DNA from: Whalleya microplaca | Lineage: Eukaryota; Ascomycota; Sordariomycetes; Xylariales; Xylariaceae | DNA: 64,000 nt | Direction of reading: 5' to 3' | Assembly (NCBI GenBank): GCA_022497155.1 | Contig: MU385763.1 | Span: forward strand, 186,001 to 250,000 | In this document: positions 1 to 13,699 of the stretch, one piece after another | Layout of the letters: each line of letters begins with the position of its first letter | Position numbering within the stretch: the stretch's first letter is position 1 | The notes under the pieces: model-generated | Told to the model about the DNA's origin: nothing | The model's input: the letters and a program-made list of their open reading frames with translations, nothing else | The model's database searches: none | Program-made: the position numbers and the translations under genes

Positions 1-3000
1 GATAAGGTATATTTTACTAATAATATAAGCGTAAAAAAATCAAGCGCTTTATTAAATAAAGATAGCGAATCGGATATAATATTAAATTATAAACAAGTAT
101 TTTTAATACTTAATGCGTTAAAAATTTATAAATATTATAATATAATATTTAATACGCTATAGTTTTTTTTAAAAAAAATATAAAAATATATTTATTAAAT
201 AAAGCTAGGGAAATTATTTAAACGTTATTTTTATTAAATCCGGTATAACAAATGTATAAGTATTATTATTAAATTCTTATATTTCGGAATAAGCTATTTT
301 ATTACTTAAAAACGTGCGATAACGCTAGGGCCGAACAAATTTAGCCATTATTAAATCTTTTAAAGCTGCCTTAAAAAAATCGTATAAAAATTACTAGCGA
401 AAGAAATAAATAACGGACCTATTATTAAAATAGCTTTTCCCGTAAACTTTTTTAATGTTTATTTAAAATTTAGTTATATTTATTTTTATATTAAAGTATA
501 AGTATAATTAAATAGCTTAATTATAATAATATATATTAATTTAGAAATAAAATAAATAATAATTAGAAGAAAATACTTAAAGATTTTTAAATATTTTATT
601 ATATTGTTTTTAAAAATGTTAAAAGGAATCGGGAAAAAATTAATCGAGTTATTCGGTTAGGCATATTTTTTATTCTATTTTATAAGGTATAATATTAAAG
701 GGCGACTAACCTTTATATAATTTACAAAAAAAAGATAGGTTATAAATAATAAGTTTTAACCTAATATTTTAATCGGAAATAATATATTTAACTTATATAA
801 AGCTAATATTAGCTATAAAGGTTTAGCAATTATATTTAATATATTTAATAAATTTATAATAGCTTTTAAATATATTATATATAGTTAATTATATAAAAGA
901 AAAGTTATAAATATAAAAAAAGTTACGTTTTAATTAGAAAAGTCTATATATATTTAAGTAAATTATAAGCTATTGCTAAATAATTGCAGCTTTTTTTTAT
1001 ATTATACTATATTATAGCTATAAATATAATTATCGATATTAAAATATTATAAGTAGTCGTTACTCGGAATAAATCAGACAAATAAATAACTATTTCTAAA
1101 AGTACTAAAATAAATTTAATAAAGGAAATAATTAATAACAGATATTTTATTAATATATAAAAAAAAGGTTTTAAAACTTTAATAATAGCGGCAGGTTTTA
1201 TAATATCTATTATTTCTTTAGCAAGTATTTCTTTAGTATTAAACCCGGTAGTAAATATAGTAATAATAACGGTAGCGCCCGAATTAAATACTGTGAATTA
1301 TATATAAGTTATTAGCGGCTTTATAAACCCGTTTTTAGGAAATAGTGCGCCCACTTGTATTATAATTTTAGATATTTCTATATATATTATATAATAAAAA
1401 TTTAAATATATTAAAATACCGGGTATATTAATAATAATATTATTAAATATAAAATTTGATATAAACTTTAATATATTATTTGTAATTTCCGATAATCTTG
1501 GTATAAATTTATTTATTAATATAATAAAAATAATAAGGCATAAATATTTAAATCCTTTAATTAAAACCTAGGCTTTTATTAGTAATACCTTATTATTAAA
1601 TACGGTTTATAATATTATATAAATAACGCTACCAGAGAATTTTTATAGCGACAATTTTAAGAAATCCTGTATATTTAATATCTATATTATATTAGGTATT
1701 AAAAAGCTACCCGATTTTTTAAAGAAATTAATTTTTAAAGAAATATATATTTACGTAAAAAACGCTATATACGTAAATAAACTTTGCGATTTTATTAGTA
1801 AGTACCCGAAGTTATAAACTAACTAAGAAATAATTAACGTTCCCGAAAATTAGCAAATAAAAATTCCATTTATAGAAAAATAATAGAATTAACGATTGAA
1901 TATATATAAATACCTCTTTTTAAAAAAAACCAAAAGGTAGTTAATAATATATATAATAAATTATATATTTAAAATCGGATAAAATAGGCGGAAAACCTTA
2001 TACCTTTTATATATTTACTTTTCGTGATGTGGTATATATTAAAAGAGATATTAAAAGGAAAGATAATTGTCGATTTGTATAGCTTAAATAAGCTAGCCGT
2101 TTTTAATAATTACTTTTTATTTTTATAGTCCGAAATAATTATATTTCTAAAAAAAAACACTATATTATAGTTATTAACGCTATATTATTTTTTTATTAAT
2201 TTAAGGTTTATAAGGACTTTTAGGACAGGTTTATTATAATTAGCTATAAGGGTTTTAAGCGATTTATAATAGCTTTAATAAGATTTCGGAACTTTCCGGT
2301 ATATATTTAAAGGTATATAAATAAGTTATTACGTTTATATTTAGATTTTTATCGAATATTTATTAACGATATCGTTATTTTTTTTTAATAATGCTAAAAG
2401 TTATTTAATTTATTTAAACTATATCTTTCGATTTTTTATTTAAAAAAGAGTCTTAATGTTCCTAAAAAGTTTTTTATCGGGTATTCCTTTATAAAGCTGC
2501 TGGGATTTAAGGTGGACGCTTTTAGTATAGCTATAATAATAGAGCGACTAATAGCCTTCCGAAATATTACATTTTCCCGACAGTTAAAAGTTTTTAAATA
2601 GTATTTTAAAGCTAGCGGATTTTTGAGGCTTTTTTTTATATTTTATATAATTAGCCGACTTTTTATAAAAATGAAAGATAGTATTACTGGCAAAAGAGCG
2701 TAAGGTAGGGAAGGTAAATAATAATAATTTTAGTAAAAGATAGGTATATTATAAATCGATATTTTACGAATTAATTAAAGCGGAGCTTAAGTTTTTTAAA
2801 GTAATATAGGATTTTATTTATAAGGAAACGGCAATTTATTATTATAATTTAAATAAGCTTTTTTTTTAAGTAGATAAGTTTATTAAGCAGGGATTTAAAG
2901 TTATAATGTTTTAGCTAAAAAATAAATATAAATGACATTTCGGTATAGCTATACCGTTAGTGTAGATCTTATTAATTATATACTTTAGCTGCTGTTTATT

Positions 3001-5000
3001 TAATGCGGAAACAAGATATAGCTTTTCCGAATTAAGAATAGCTTGCTTAATTTAAGCTATTAAAAAATTTTACATTATTATTTAATTATTTAATAAGCCT
3101 ATTATAGTTTTAATAAATTATTTAATTATAAAAGGGATTATAAATTAAATTATATTTAATATTTTTTTATTAAAGCGAGCTAATAAATGACTTATTAATT
3201 TTTTTATTTACTTATTATAATACGGATTTTAGGTATATTATTTGGCAGGGAAATTAAACTTTATACCGGATGTTTTTAATAGATTGCGTACTATTTAAAA
3301 TAAAAAGGATATTAAAGGGAAGCTTAAACGGACGAAAAAGTTACTAATTTTAAATAAAATCTGGAATATAATTAAAGTAACCGAGGTAGTTATAAACGTT
3401 AGTATTAAAAAGAAATTCTATAAGGTTTACGGCAAAAATACGAAATATTTATAAATTATAGCCGATATTTATAAGAAATATAACGAAGCGTAAGGCGTGT
3501 TATCCCGTATAAGCTACTTTTTCGAAATTAATTATAACCTTTTATATAATGTAGATCGGTCGGGAAATCGGCAATTATGTATTTTATATACGTTAGTTAG
3601 GGATATTTTAGCTATAGCTTATAATAATAAGTATTATTTTAGGGAAAAGCGTATGTTATAAAACTTAAAAGGATTTATAATTACGCGAAAGATATATTTT
3701 ATTAAAAAGTATATTTAGTATTGCCCGGAATGTAAATTTTGCTAAACCGATTATAAAAAGCTATTAAAAAGTTATTAGTTAATTTGTTTTAAAGATTTAT
3801 TATTAATGTAAATAATTGCGATCGATTTTATTATAAGATTTTTTAAAGTAAAAGCCGATAATTTATTATAGAAATTATAAGGATGCGATAAGGATTATTT
3901 CGATTATATTATGCCAGTCTTTTATATAATTTCGAAAAGGACTATATTAATATTAGGTAATATTAAATATATAGCTAGGGATTAGGCTGATATTTTTACG
4001 CGATAATTGCTTTTATCCGACTAAAAAATTTCCAAAAGGATTATATCGGACCGAGATAAGAAATTTATATTTAATTTTTAAAAGGGTGTTTAAAAAGCCC
4101 TAGGTATAAAATTACTAATGACTATAGTTTATTATTTATAAAAAGATAAGTTATCCGAGCGGAAGGTGTAAACCGTTAAAATAAGTATTAAATATTATTA
4201 TTTTATATATTTAAAGAATAGTTGGCTTAAATTATTACTATTTCTATAATAGAATTTAAATAACGCTTATTTAAAGGCAATTTGATCGATATTTTATAAG
4301 TAATGATTTAGCTTTAAATTACCCGGCCCGCGTAATATTATAACCGGTGCGGGAGATAATATAACTTTTAATAACGTAAAAACCTTGCGATAATATTTAC
4401 GGCAAAACGTTAAATTAGCTATGGATTTCGTTATAGTAAAGATTAAGCGGATATATAATTAGAAATATTATATAGTTAAGTTTAATATCGGAGATAAGGT
4501 TTTTTTAAAGCTTTATAACAAATATTATTTGTTTAAAAAGTTATTTAAAAAATATTTCTAATAAAAAATAAGGCTATAAAAAATTCTCGAAAGTATTAAA
4601 AGGCTTATATATTGTTTCGATATTTTTAATATTTTTAATATCTATTTAGTTATTTCGGTAGTATATTTTAAAAATTAAAAGGGATTAGATTTATTTAAAC
4701 GATAAGGATTCCCGCTAAAATTAATTAAAGTCGATTAAGATATAAATAATAAGGGCGATTATAAAATATACGAAATAGAAATAATTAAGTAATACTATTT
4801 TAACAGAAAAAAAAATGCCTTTTAGTACTTTATTAAGTGGAAAGGATAGGGTAACGAGTGAAATAAATGGAGAAATAAAAAAAACTTATAAGAATTATTA
4901 GAATGAATTAACGAATATTAGGAGTGTTATAAAGGGCGACTAAAATTAGATATTTATATTTTATTTAATAATGATAACGGCATTATATAGCTATTATAGC
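1..5000 (+). mobile_element. Gypsy-type LTR retrotransposon (Gypsy-1), RIP-degraded, 5' part outside window
   Basis: Remains of a Ty3/Gypsy pol read on the plus strand. Despite many TAA/TAG stops, the domain order is clear. Reverse transcriptase lies at about 2,040-2,430 (IVDL..LNK, then the RF...G..RF..AL..FRN.P core and a YINDIVIF catalytic box). RNase H lies at about 2,790-3,300 (ETRYSFSELRIACL, then a LAGKLNF.PD end). Integrase lies at about 3,700-4,300 (CPEC zinc finger half, IAIDFI, SKRTILI, ISDRDKKFI). The GPY-like integrase tail follows at about 4,480-4,670 (KVFLKLYNKYYLFKK, then a YLVISV). A chromodomain-like piece sits at about 4,750-4,900 (YEIE...FIKWKG). RT-RH-INT order with a terminal chromodomain is diagnostic of Gypsy chromoviruses. 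Upstream gag/protease sequence (1-2,000) is too decayed to divide. No LTR boundary could be fixed. Stops come mostly from TGG and CAG codons, as RIP produces, so it is inactive. Confidence 0.85.
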
Positions 5001-5300
5001 TATAACCTTAGCTACCTAAAAGGAGATAAAGACGGCCTCGAAAGACACTTATATAAGTGTTACTAAAGGCAGCAGCCATTTTTTATAGCCGGCATTTTAA
5101 TACGCCGTAGCAGCGGGGTTATTAGGTGACCCTACTTGTAAATAAAATAGATAAATTAAATAAGGCGCGTACCTGTATTAAAAGCTACAGCTTTCGGCTA
5201 TAGCTATAAAGGTTTTCCTTTTATTATTATTATTTTTATTTATATATATTATTTTTATATATCCTTGATTTTTTATATTATAAACTTAAATAACGATAGT
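5001..5300. other. Junction after Gypsy-1, AT-rich, nothing coding seen
   Basis: This sequence follows the Gypsy-1 chromodomain and probably contains its 3' untranslated region and perhaps an LTR. It is slightly less AT-rich around 5,030-5,130. No matching second LTR copy was found in the window. Confidence 0.4.
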
Positions 5301-5915
5301 TTTATTTAAATTAAGTATTTAAACTAAAAAATAGTCGTAATTATATAAAAATTTATAAGAAATTAAAATAAGCTAATTTAACTAGCTTAATTAGTAAAAA
5401 AAACTAAAAGGTTAAAATAAGTATTTTAAAAATCTTACCTAATATAATAGGTGTTAAATTAGTAGTTTTTTAGATAGAATTTTAATAAAGCGATATTATA
5501 TATATTTTAGTTAAGGATTTCGGAAAAATAAAATTAGAAACTATTTATTTAAAAAGTATATAACTAAGTCATTCGGGAGATAAAAATTTATAAAAAAATA
5601 TAACGTAAATTAAACGATAGTTTATAAATTTTAAAAACGCTTAAACTAGGGAAATTCGGATTTATAAAAAACGAAAAATCCCTTTTAATAAAACGTTTTA
5701 AAAATATAAACCAGTTTATTATTTCCGGTTTAAATAATATTTTAATATTTTAAAAACTAAAAATAAACTTATTTTTACGATTAAATAATAGCAAATAGTT
5801 AATCCTTTAACTTAACCCGAAAAAGCTAACCCCTAAACGATAAAATAGCTACGATAAACAACTTATACCGGATAGAATATCGAATAAATAGTTTATTATA
5901 TTTAGTCCTAAAAAT

Positions 5916-6071
5916 AGTCTTAAAAAACAACCCAGTTTTAAGAGCAGTTTTAAAAGGCAACCTAGTTTAAAAAGACAATTTAATCTTAAAAGTAGTCTTA
6001 AAAAACAACCTAGTTTTAAGAGTAGTCCTAAAAGGCAACCCAGTCTTAAGAAATAATCTAGTCCCAAAAGA
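5916..6071. repeat. Two-copy 78-bp tandem repeat inside Gypsy-2
   Basis: A unit starting with AGTCTTAAAAAACAACC at 5,916 recurs at 5,994, giving a 78-bp period. Each unit contains 30-bp sub-repeats (AGTCTTAAAAAACAACC..., then AGTYYTAAAAGGCAACC...). On the plus strand it encodes a repeating pattern of the type VLK-N-LVLR, so it may be a repetitive segment of a gag-like protein. The hydrophobic minus-strand frame over the same bases is a by-product of this repetition and not a gene. Confidence 0.6.
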
Positions 6072-8089
6072 TAATTTAACCTTAGTAAATAATATATTCC
6101 GGAATTAAATAGTAATATATTAAAATAAAAGGCAAGAGACGCTAATAATTAAGGCCTAAATAATTTTAAGGAATAGTTATAAAAAATTTTATTTAAGAAG
6201 TTATTAAAAAGCGTAACGTTAGTATTTAAATTATAAAAAAACTTCTAAAATCGTTAAAATTTTATTTATAAATAAAAGTTATATTAAATCGGTTTTTTTA
6301 ATTTATAAATTGATTTATTTTTTAGCAAAAGCGATTATATTTAAATCGGCTAAAATGTCTATTAAAAAAACGTATTTTTATTTATAAATAATATTAATAA
6401 ATATGCCTAAAATTTTATTAAAAAAGTAATTATTTAAAGAGACTTTTTTAGCTACTATAAAAAACTATTTAAATGTAACAAGTTATAAAAAACTTCCCGT
6501 AAATATGTTAAATAATATTAGCAAACTTTAATATAGCTTTAACTAAAACGATTATTAGATTTAAAATATTAGTATTAAAAGTTTTTATTTATTTAGAAAA
6601 ACTAGAGAATATATATAAAAAAACGTATATTTACCGGAAAACCGGTTCGCTTTTAAGCTACTAAAATTATCCGATATATTAAAGCGGTAAAAAAGTTATT
6701 CCTTTTTTAATAAATAGCGGAAGTTTATAATAAATTATATCTTTTATTAAAGTAGTTAGTAATTTGCCCGGATAAAACGCCCGGCTTTTAATTAAAGGAT
6801 TTCTTAAATTATTTAAATAAAAAAGCAAGTATATACCGGGATATTTTCCGCTTATACGAGAGAATTTCGGAAAATTTAAAGCCGGATATTTAAATTTATT
6901 TCCGCCTTATTAACGAAAGACTTTTTAGTAATAATATTACGTTATTATAAATAAATAACCGCGCGCTTATTTAAAAAACCTTTCTAGCTTTTATTCCCGC
7001 TTATTATATAATAAAATATACGGAAAATTAAAATATCGAAATAGCTTTTTATAAAAAAAACCGTAATTATAGCTATTAAAACCGAAATAATTATTAAAAT
7101 TATAGGTATTAAAACTATAATAAATATTAAAACTAAGGATATTAAAACCGAGATTATAGTCGAAATAATTTATATAAAGGGAGATTAAAAAGCTAAAACC
7201 GCTTATAATAAGGCGGCCGGATTAAACCTTTCCGGAGTTTTTATAAACTATATCGTAAATAACGAGAAAATTCTTTTCGCAAAAAAGGTTTTAGCGGCCG
7301 ACGCCGGTAGAATAAATAAATTTACGCCGGTAACGGGAAATTTAATAATAAGGTATATATTACTAAAAATAATAAAAAAAAGTAGGAAAAAAATTAGCTA
7401 TAAAATAAAGGCTATTTTTTATTAGAGGAATTTTTTAATAAAAAAGATAACAAGTATTATATAAATAATAAAACTAATATCGCTTATATCGCCGGTTTTT
7501 CTAAAAGTGCTTTTAATTTTATTTTAACCTAAAACCGACAAACTTGTCGGAAGTATAAATAGATTTTCGAATTAAGGAATAAATGTATAAAATATATATA
7601 TAAAAATATATATAAAGTATTAAAACCTTTAAAAGTATTTAAAAAGCCGGTTATAAAAAGCAGTAAAGAAATCCTTTATTAAAAAGCCCCTTATTAAAAC
7701 GTTCTTTATTAGAATATTTTCTTTAAACTTAATTCGGATAAAAAATATAATTAAATAAATAAAAGATCTTTAAACTGAAACCTAAAGGGAATAATAGGTA
7801 ATTTTATACCTATTAAAATAATCGAAATATACTTTTTATTTTAAGAACGCTAGAAAATAAAACGGAAGAAATATATATATTTATATTTCGACGTAACGTT
7901 TAAAAAAAGCTTTAAAGTATATATAATATATAGAAATACCGGAATATCCGGAATAATAGTAAATTGAAAATAGCTAATATCGGGAACCGAATATTATAAA
8001 ATTATTCCCGGATAATATAACGTATTCGGTATTAAAAAAATATAATCTTTAACGAGTAAGCTTTTTTTAATTTCAAAGTTTTAATATAT

Positions 8090-9586
8090 TGTCTTAAGAT
8101 AAGGTGTCGGGGTGAATCGAAAGTGAGATATCAAGTTAAAAAATGAGTGTATATAGTTATTAAAGCTATTTATGTATAACTATTTAATTATTTAATGAGG
8201 TAAATATAAGGGAAAAAGTCAGCTAAATATAGGTATATAATTTATTATAAATTGCCTTATAAATTGCCTTATAAATACCTTATAAAGTGTTTTATAACGT
8301 AGCTTTAGGGGGCTTTTAGTGACTTTTAAGCTGCTATTAATACCCGTAATCCCCTGCCCCATTATATCCCTCCCTGATTTTTTAGCTAGCGTTCACGTAG
8401 CTGAAAAATCTGAAAAAAAAAATGAAAACACGCCCTATATTTGAATGCCTGACTTTTAGATCTAAAAAAAAAATTTTTCACCCCAGGGACCTTAGGGTAA
8501 TAGGTTAAATAGCTATAGCTATTAATAATAGCAGCAGTAGCAGTAGGAGGTTAAGTGATAATAAGTTAGCTAGCTATAATTAGCCACGGCTTTTAATAAG
8601 TTAAATAATTATAGCTATTAACAGTAGCAGCTATAGCAGCTTAAATTAAGTGACCTTTTTATAAGCTTCCCTAGCAGCTAACAGTAAGTAATAGTAAGTT
8701 AATAAGTTAGCAGGTTAGCTAGCCATAACTATTAATAGCAGTAGCAGTAATAGCAGCTAATAGCCTCCCTTATTACTAAAGGTGGCATTTAAGTAATATA
8801 ATATATCAAAATATATAAAGGTATTATCTGATATCGTTATTTATATAAATTATATACGTATTAATAGCTGGCTATATTTAACTATATATTAAGCATAATT
8901 AGTTTATTACTATTACTTATATAAAAATAAATAGGTTTATATATAAAAATATACGGTTTAATATTTCTAATATTATCGCGTTTTATATTTCTAATATATA
9001 AAAAAGAAAATTTATAAATCGTGGGTAATAAATGACATAAATATAATATAAATAAAAGTAGCTAACTACCTATTTATCGAATATATAGCTTAGTTTAATT
9101 TATATAAAAGATAGGTAGCTATCGGACGAAATAAAATAAAATAGTTTACATATAATATATCGGATAAAAATAAAGTAAGCTTGACAGTATATACTTTAAG
9201 TGGCTATTATTAGTGAATTTTATGCTTTTATAACGTATAATATAAAAAGGATTATTTTACTCGATTAATTAAAAGGTAAGGAAGTTAAGGCCTATCCGGG
9301 AGAGCTAAATATTTTAAGATAAAGTGTCGGGATAAATCGAAAGTAAGATATTAAATTAAAAAGTAAGTATATATAGCTATTAAAGCTATTTATATATAAC
9401 TATTTAACTATTTAATAAGGTAAATATAAGGGAAAAGGTTAGTTAAATACAGGTATATAATCTACTATAAATTGCCTTATAGAGTGCCTTATAAATACCT
9501 TGTGAAGTGCCTTATGACGTGGCTTTAAGGGGCTTTTAGTAATTCCTAAGCTGCTATTAATACCCGTAATCCCCTGCCCCATTACA
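8090..9586 (-). mobile_element. Non-autonomous LTR retrotransposon, copy A1 (1,497 bp)
   Basis: Two direct repeats of 277 bp, 8,090-8,366 and 9,310-9,586, begin TGTCTTAAGAT (TATTTTAAGAT in the right copy) and end CCCCATTACA (CCCCATTATA in the left), differing by RIP-type transitions. The flanks carry a matching 4-bp duplication ATAT (8,086-8,089 and 9,587-9,590). The inside has no coding frame. Orientation is set to minus. On that strand a purine-rich tract (AATCAGGGAGGGA, at about 8,367-8,380) precedes the 3' LTR. A primer-binding-site-like sequence (TTTAGCTCTCCCGG..., 9,287-9,309) follows the 5' LTR and matches that of element B. It lies inside Gypsy-2. Confidence 0.85.
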
Positions 9587-12500
9587 ATATTTAAACGGAA
9601 AAAAAGTGAAATATTTAATATTAATAAAGGCTTAGGTTTATAACAATTTATAACCGAACTTTTTATTTAAAAATAAATAGCTATATTTTTATAAAGCAGT
9701 AATAAATTATTTTAATTGAAAAATAAACTTAAAGTTATATTAAAACGTAAAGATTTTAGTTAATATTTATAAAGCTATAAAACCGATTAGTAAAAAAGTA
9801 GTAATAATATAAAATGTAATAATTTTTTTAAAAATAAAGTAATTATACCGGTCCGATATATAAATTTACCCGCAAAAAATAATTACAGTAATAGCCGGGA
9901 ATATGATTTCTTATTATTATATTTTAATATATTAAATACGTTAATAAATATTAAAACGGCTAAAATTATTCTAGTAATTAATAAATTTAATAAGCTAATA
10001 AAACTAAGAAAAAACTTTTAAATAAGAATAATTTAAGACGTAAATAATAAAGGATATTTTGCTATAAATTTAAATATAGCGGAAAAACTTCGAGTTAAAA
10101 ACGATTTAAAAAATATTTATTTATTAGAAAAGTTTGATTTAATAAATAATCTGCTTTAAGTATTTCTAGCTAAATAAGCCGAAAAAATTAAAATAAAAGT
10201 TTAATATTTAAAATAAAAAGGAAAATTTAAATATAAAACGGAAAAAAAAAATCCGATAATAAATATCCAAATGTTAAATATTTTTTTAAACTAACCAAAA
10301 AAAAAACTATTAAAACCCGAAAATATCCTGTTTATATTATTTAAAAATAGAGTATATATTTAAAATATAAATTAAAAATACGCGAAACATATTAAAAAAA
10401 TCCTAAAAAAATTTAATATTTAAAAAGGCTACCGTATTATTAAAATATTAAAAAGCGAAAAAATAAAAATCGACCTAGTAAATAAGTAATAAAAATAGAA
10501 ATTCCGTATTAAATTATATAAACTAGGCCTAAAAAATTTAAAGTTTTTAAATAAAATATATAATAAAATATATAACTAGAGTAAATTAAATTAAATAAAA
10601 AAACCTAGTCCTTTTAATTACTTAATATTTATTATATAATATATAGTAAATAAAGTAAAAAAGGGAAGAGTAATTATCGATTTCCGACTTTTTAATAATC
10701 GAGCAGTCTTAAATATATATTTTATACCTTATTAGGAAGATATTATTATAAATATTAAAAGTAAAGCTAAAATAATAGTAATTAATAATAAGAGTTTTTT
10801 TTATTAGTTCCTAATATATAGTTTATATAAAAATAAAATAATAATTATATTTTAAAAATAACTAAAACGTTTTAATATAATATTAATGGAATTTAAAAAT
10901 AGCTTTTTCTATACCTAAAAATTTATAAACTAAACATTTTAGTTATATAAAAATTACGTAAAAATATATATAAATAATATAATTATTTCTAATTAAATAA
11001 TAAAAAAGCATTTAATATATTTAAAAAAAAGTCTTATAGTTTTTTTAAAATATAGAAATTATTTTATCCTTAATTAAATCTTTTATTAAATATAATATAG
11101 TTTAGCTATTAAAATTTCTTATAAATAGATTTAATATTATAATAATTATTAATAAAGTAGAAATAATATATAAACTAAAATTTCCGGTAAGTCTTAAAGA
11201 CTTAAAAATATAAATCGAAATAATAATATAGCTACGGAAATATATTTTTAGTATTAATAAAAGATTTAGCCACTATAAAATAAAAAAATTGTTATATTTA
11301 TAAAAGGCAGGAAAAATAAGGAACTTCCCGAAAAGAATAAAAATATAAAAAAAAGAAATATCGAAAAAGAAATTTAAACTAACATAAACCGAATATAAAA
11401 CGTTTTTAATAATTTAAAACTAGTTAATTAATACTATATATTTAATATATTAAAGCCCGTATAAAATCGTATTTTTTAAAATAAATATATCTAAAAAAAG
11501 GGATACGGAATTATAATATTTTACTTAAATAGTTTTTAAAATAAAATATATATCATACCGGATAAAATATAACTTATAATATTTTTAAGTAAAATATTAA
11601 TAATAGCGGAAAAAAATATTATATTATTAAATTAAAAATATTATATTTAATATAAATATATAAATAGGTAAAATTGTAATTATAATTTAGCCTATATAAT
11701 ATAGTAATATTAATAAATTATAGATTAATATAAGAAATTATTTTTTAAAAAAACTTAATTATAATAAATATTATTAAAAATAATTTTAAGCTAATAATAA
11801 TATTAATATATTGAAAATAATTCTAATTCGATATTAAATATATATTAGAATAGTTTAATCTAATATTAAACGCTTTATTTAGGTTACTTACGACTTATTC
11901 CAAGAATAACAAAAAAAGAAGCTAATATAGATAAAAACAAGTTAGATAATTTTACGGATTATTTTATATATTAAATAACGGAGGTATAAATAAATACGGA
12001 TTTAAAAATTAAGTTAATATAAAGATATAAAAACGATAAAAAATACCGAAAAATCTTATAAAAACTAACAAAATAATTAATACTAAAAAATTATAAATTT
12101 AAAATAAAGGATAATTTATTATATTATATTATAAATAATAAATAACGTAAATTTATTATCTCAAAGCTATATATTTAAAGAGTATTTAAAACTATTTATA
12201 ATAAAAAATATTATTTCGGATTTTAAAAGATAATATAAAAATTAAACGGTTTAATAATTAATAATTTAATAAATTAGCTAAAAAATTATATTAATTATTA
12301 CCCGGATTATTTAATTTTAGCGATATTATAAAAAAAGTTTTTAGAATATTTAAACCTTATAATTATAACCTTTTTACTATATTATATACTAATTATAGAT
12401 TTTATTATCGGTATATTTAAAGTCCCGTTTAAAAATACTTTTTAAAGGATATTAAGATATAATATTTTAAAAGCTTTATTAGCCGGAATATATAAATTTT

Positions 12501-13218
12501 TTAAAAAAAGCTTATTACTTTTAAAGAACTTTAAATATATAGCTAAAGAATAAGCTATAGTTTTTATCTGTACTTTATAACTATACGACTAGGGAATATT
12601 AAAAAGCATTATATCAAATAGAAACTTTAAGTTTTTATCCGAATTTTAGCAAACTATATTTATTAAAATAAATATAGTTTTAAAATATTTGATAATATAA
12701 TACCTTTAGATAAATAAGTAAATAAAAAAATATAATTAAAATATAAAAATAACTATAAAATATTATATATAAGTTTCGGATACGTTTTAAATCGATATAA
12801 TCCCGTTTTTATAATATTAATTTAATAATATAAAATTATTTGTATTAAAAAATTCCCTAAATAAGGTAACTTTAGGCTTTAAATCCGTAAAAGCCTTTTC
12901 GGCTTTAAAAGTTTTAAAAAACGATATAAATTTCGAAATAATACGATAACTATGTTAAAAAAACGAAAGTAGTTATAAATTTCGTAATAACTTAAAATAA
13001 AATTAAATATAATAAAATTTATATGCTAACGGAATTTAACATAGGTTAAAAAATATACCTTAAATTATATAAAAAATATAATCTCCCGGGAAAGCTACAA
13101 AAAAAGTAGTTTTAATAAAAAACAAGACCTTTTATTATAATCCGAAAAGTCGGCGAGCTAATATACGAGCTAAATTTTTTTAAATATTAAAAAATCTATC
13201 AAGTCGTTTTAATAATAT

Positions 13219-13409
13219 TGTGAAAGGCCGTCACGCTAAAATGCAATTCTATAATACTAAATAAGTGTTTATTTTCTAACTAAAGAAGAAAAGAAAATCA
13301 AAAAAGTATATCGGCACAGCTCGAGAGCATTTATACTAGCTCTCGAGAGCTGTGCTGCCATATCGGCTTATGATCGCCGATATTCCCCACTACGGCACAG
13401 CCCATTACA
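13219..13409. mobile_element. 191-bp hairpin-rich insertion or solo LTR that escaped RIP
   Basis: The sequence begins TGTGAAAGGCC, ends GCCCATTACA and is flanked by a perfect 5-bp repeat AATAT (13,214-13,218 and 13,410-13,414). This fits a solo LTR or a very small LTR-like insertion. It contains a strong hairpin (13,314-13,328 pairing with 13,339-13,355; arms GCACAGCT..CGAGAGC, 2-nt bulge). A second hairpin at 13,361-13,382 has TATCGGC/GCCGATA arms. Its middle is GC-rich and keeps CpA dinucleotides, unlike the surrounding RIPped sequence. It interrupts Gypsy-2 pol between the integrase tail and the chromodomain. Confidence 0.75.
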
Positions 13410-13699
13410 AATATATTTTTTTCTCGCGCTAAAAGGAACGGATAAATTCGGAAAGTTTAAACTGTAATTAGGATAAATTTTTATAAAAAAAGACAATAAT
13501 AAATAAGTGTTATATAAAATCGACAAATTACTAGATAAAAGGATAGTAAAATATAGCTAAAAGCTTATATTAAAATATCTTATACAGTAAAAGGAATACG
13601 TTATATAATTTAACTAATAATATTATAAAGAAGTTTTAATATAAAACGTGGCCGAACTAATTAACGATTATAATAAAAACATAAACTATTTTTATAAAA

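Noticed and set aside
5849..6067. Minus-strand Leu-rich 72-residue ORF
   Set aside because: By-product of the 78-bp tandem repeat in AT-rich transposon DNA; the Leu periodicity mirrors the plus-strand repeat.
8500..8760. Possible CRISPR-like array in A1/A2
   Set aside because: Spacing is irregular and the organism is a fungus; it is a degenerate tandem repeat of a retroelement.
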